In this document: positions 4,863 to 5,795 of the stretch, one piece after another
How the letters are laid out: every line of letters begins with the position of its first letter
Numbering within the stretch: position 1 is the first letter of the stretch
NCBI GenBank assembly: GCA_018715545.1
Contig: DVLK01000024.1
Location: forward strand, 1 to 5,795
Direction of reading: 5' to 3'
DNA: 5,795 bases
Origin: Candidatus Caccovivens faecavium
Lineage (GTDB): Bacteria > Bacillota > Clostridia > Christensenellales > UBA1242
Notes under the pieces: generated by a model
Told to the model about the DNA's origin: nothing
The model's input: only the letters and a program-made list of their open reading frames with translations
The model's database searches: none
Position numbers and translations under genes: made by a program

Positions 4863-5795
4863 TTATTCAATAATTGAAGAAACAACACCAGAACCAACTG
4901 TTCTTCCGCCTTCACGAATAGCGAAACGAAGTCCTTGTTCAATAGCGATAGGTGTGATAAGAGTGATTGTCATTCTTACATTATCGCCAGGCATAACCAT
5001 TTCTACGCCCTTTTCAAGTTCAATTGTTCCAGTAACGTCTGTTGTTCTGAAATAGAATTGTGGTCTGTAACCATTGAAGAATGGTGTGTGACGACCGCCT
5101 TCCTCTTTCTTCAAAACATAAACTTCTGCTGTAAACTTTGTGTGTGGATGAATTGAACCAGGTTTGCAGATAACTTGTCCTCTTTCGATTTCATTTCTTT
5201 GAATACCACGAAGAAGAAGACCTACATTATCTCCTGCACGACCTTCGTCAAGAAGCTTTCTGAACATTTCAACACCAGTGATAACTGTTTGTTTCTTTTG
5301 ACCAAGACCAACAATTTCAACTGTATCATTGATATGAACAACACCTCTCTCAACTCTACCGGTTGCAACTGTTCCACGTCCTGTGATTGTGAACACATCT
5401 TCAACAGGCATTAAGAAAGGCTTGTCTGTGTCACGAACAGGCTCAGGAATATATGAATCAAGAGCGTCAAGAAGTTCTTGGATGCAAGCGCATGCTGGAT
5501 CATCAACCTTACCAGCCTGAGCAGCTTCCAAAGCTTTAAGAGCAGAACCCTTAATGATAGGAGTTTTGTCTCCTGGGAAACCGTATTCAGTTAACAAATC
5601 TCTAATTTCCATTTCAACGAGTTCAAGAAGTTCAGGATCGTCAACTTGATCAGTTTTGTTCATAAATACAACGATGTAAGGAACACCAACCTGTCTTGCA
5701 AGAAGGATATGCTCTCTTGTCTGAGGCATAGGACCATCAGTTGCAGCAACAACAAGGATAGCGCCGTCCATTTGAGCAGCACCTGTGATCATGTT
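4863..5795 (-). CDS. tuf: Elongation factor Tu (5' part outside the window)
   Basis: EF-Tu is the GTPase that carries aminoacyl-tRNA to the ribosomal A site. The last 310 codons are present. Alignment from memory with E. coli EF-Tu puts the first visible residue, Asn of NMITGAAQMDG, near residue 90, so the P-loop, switch I and the DCPGH switch II motif are off the edge. Visible are the rest of the G domain, with guanine-specificity NKTD (about residues 46-49 of the visible part) and GSAL (about 83-86). Domain 2 starts near DKPFLMPVEDVF and includes GRGTVATGRVERG. Domain 3 carries EGGRHTPFF, GYRPQFYFRTTDVTG and the C-terminal REGGRTVGSGVV. The stop is TAA. NKTDQVDD in place of the common NKCDMVDD, and a short DDPACACIQ segment in the late G domain, are lineage-type variations. 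No damage is seen. The bidirectional terminator follows. Confidence 0.99.
   Translation of the reverse strand, partial: NMITGAAQMDGAILVVAATDGPMPQTREHILLARQVGVPYIVVFMNKTDQVDDPELLELVEMEIRDLLTEYGFPGDKTPIIKGSALKALEAAQAGKVDDPACACIQELLDALDSYIPEPVRDTDKPFLMPVEDVFTITGRGTVATGRVERGVVHINDTVEIVGLGQKKQTVITGVEMFRKLLDEGRAGDNVGLLLRGIQRNEIERGQVICKPGSIHPHTKFTAEVYVLKKEEGGRHTPFFNGYRPQFYFRTTDVTGTIELEKGVEMVMPGDNVRMTITLITPIAIEQGLRFAIREGGRTVGSGVVSSIIE

Overview
The window reads as a chromosomal segment of an AT-rich, low-GC Gram-positive bacterium (Bacillota). The support is a SepF division protein, a clustered sepF-lspA-rluD set like that of Firmicutes, strong AGGAGG-type ribosome binding sites, and a bacterial lipoprotein with an InlB-type repeat ectodomain. 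The code is standard, because TGA ends three genes and tryptophan is TGG, so this is not a Mycoplasma-code organism. An uncultured clostridial lineage is a reasonable guess but cannot be proven from this sequence.

Layout, left to right. Positions 1-1963 (minus strand) hold a large Ser/Thr/Tyr-rich surface lipoprotein that runs off the left edge. Its signal peptide, lipobox and linker are in one frame. Six InlB/Listeria-Bacteroides-type repeat units are in another. The frames meet at a run of nine Gs (1796-1804), so as written the gene makes only a 65-residue peptide. Positions 2211-3119 encode an RluD-family pseudouridine synthase, overlapping by 8 bases with lspA (3112-3744, signal peptidase II with an unusual charged tail). 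sepF follows at 3974-4339. These three genes are on the minus strand in the order sepF, lspA, rluD.

A 168-base divergent intergenic region separates sepF from a plus-strand 72-residue basic, helix-forming protein of unknown function (4508-4726). A perfect 14-bp bidirectional terminator (4767-4801) then lies between that gene and the 3' three quarters of tuf (EF-Tu, minus strand, running off the right edge).

Functional links: SepF, LspA and RluD are core division, envelope and ribosome functions often found in one neighbourhood in Firmicutes. The lipoprotein would be a substrate of LspA, but that is true of every lipoprotein in the cell. Most of the window is housekeeping. The most notable signal is the poly-G frame switch at the exposed start of the lipoprotein ectodomain, which is either a phase-variation switch or a homopolymer length error. 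No CRISPR array, RNA gene, insertion sequence or unfamiliar multi-gene system was seen. No gene-free stretch exceeds 300 bases.
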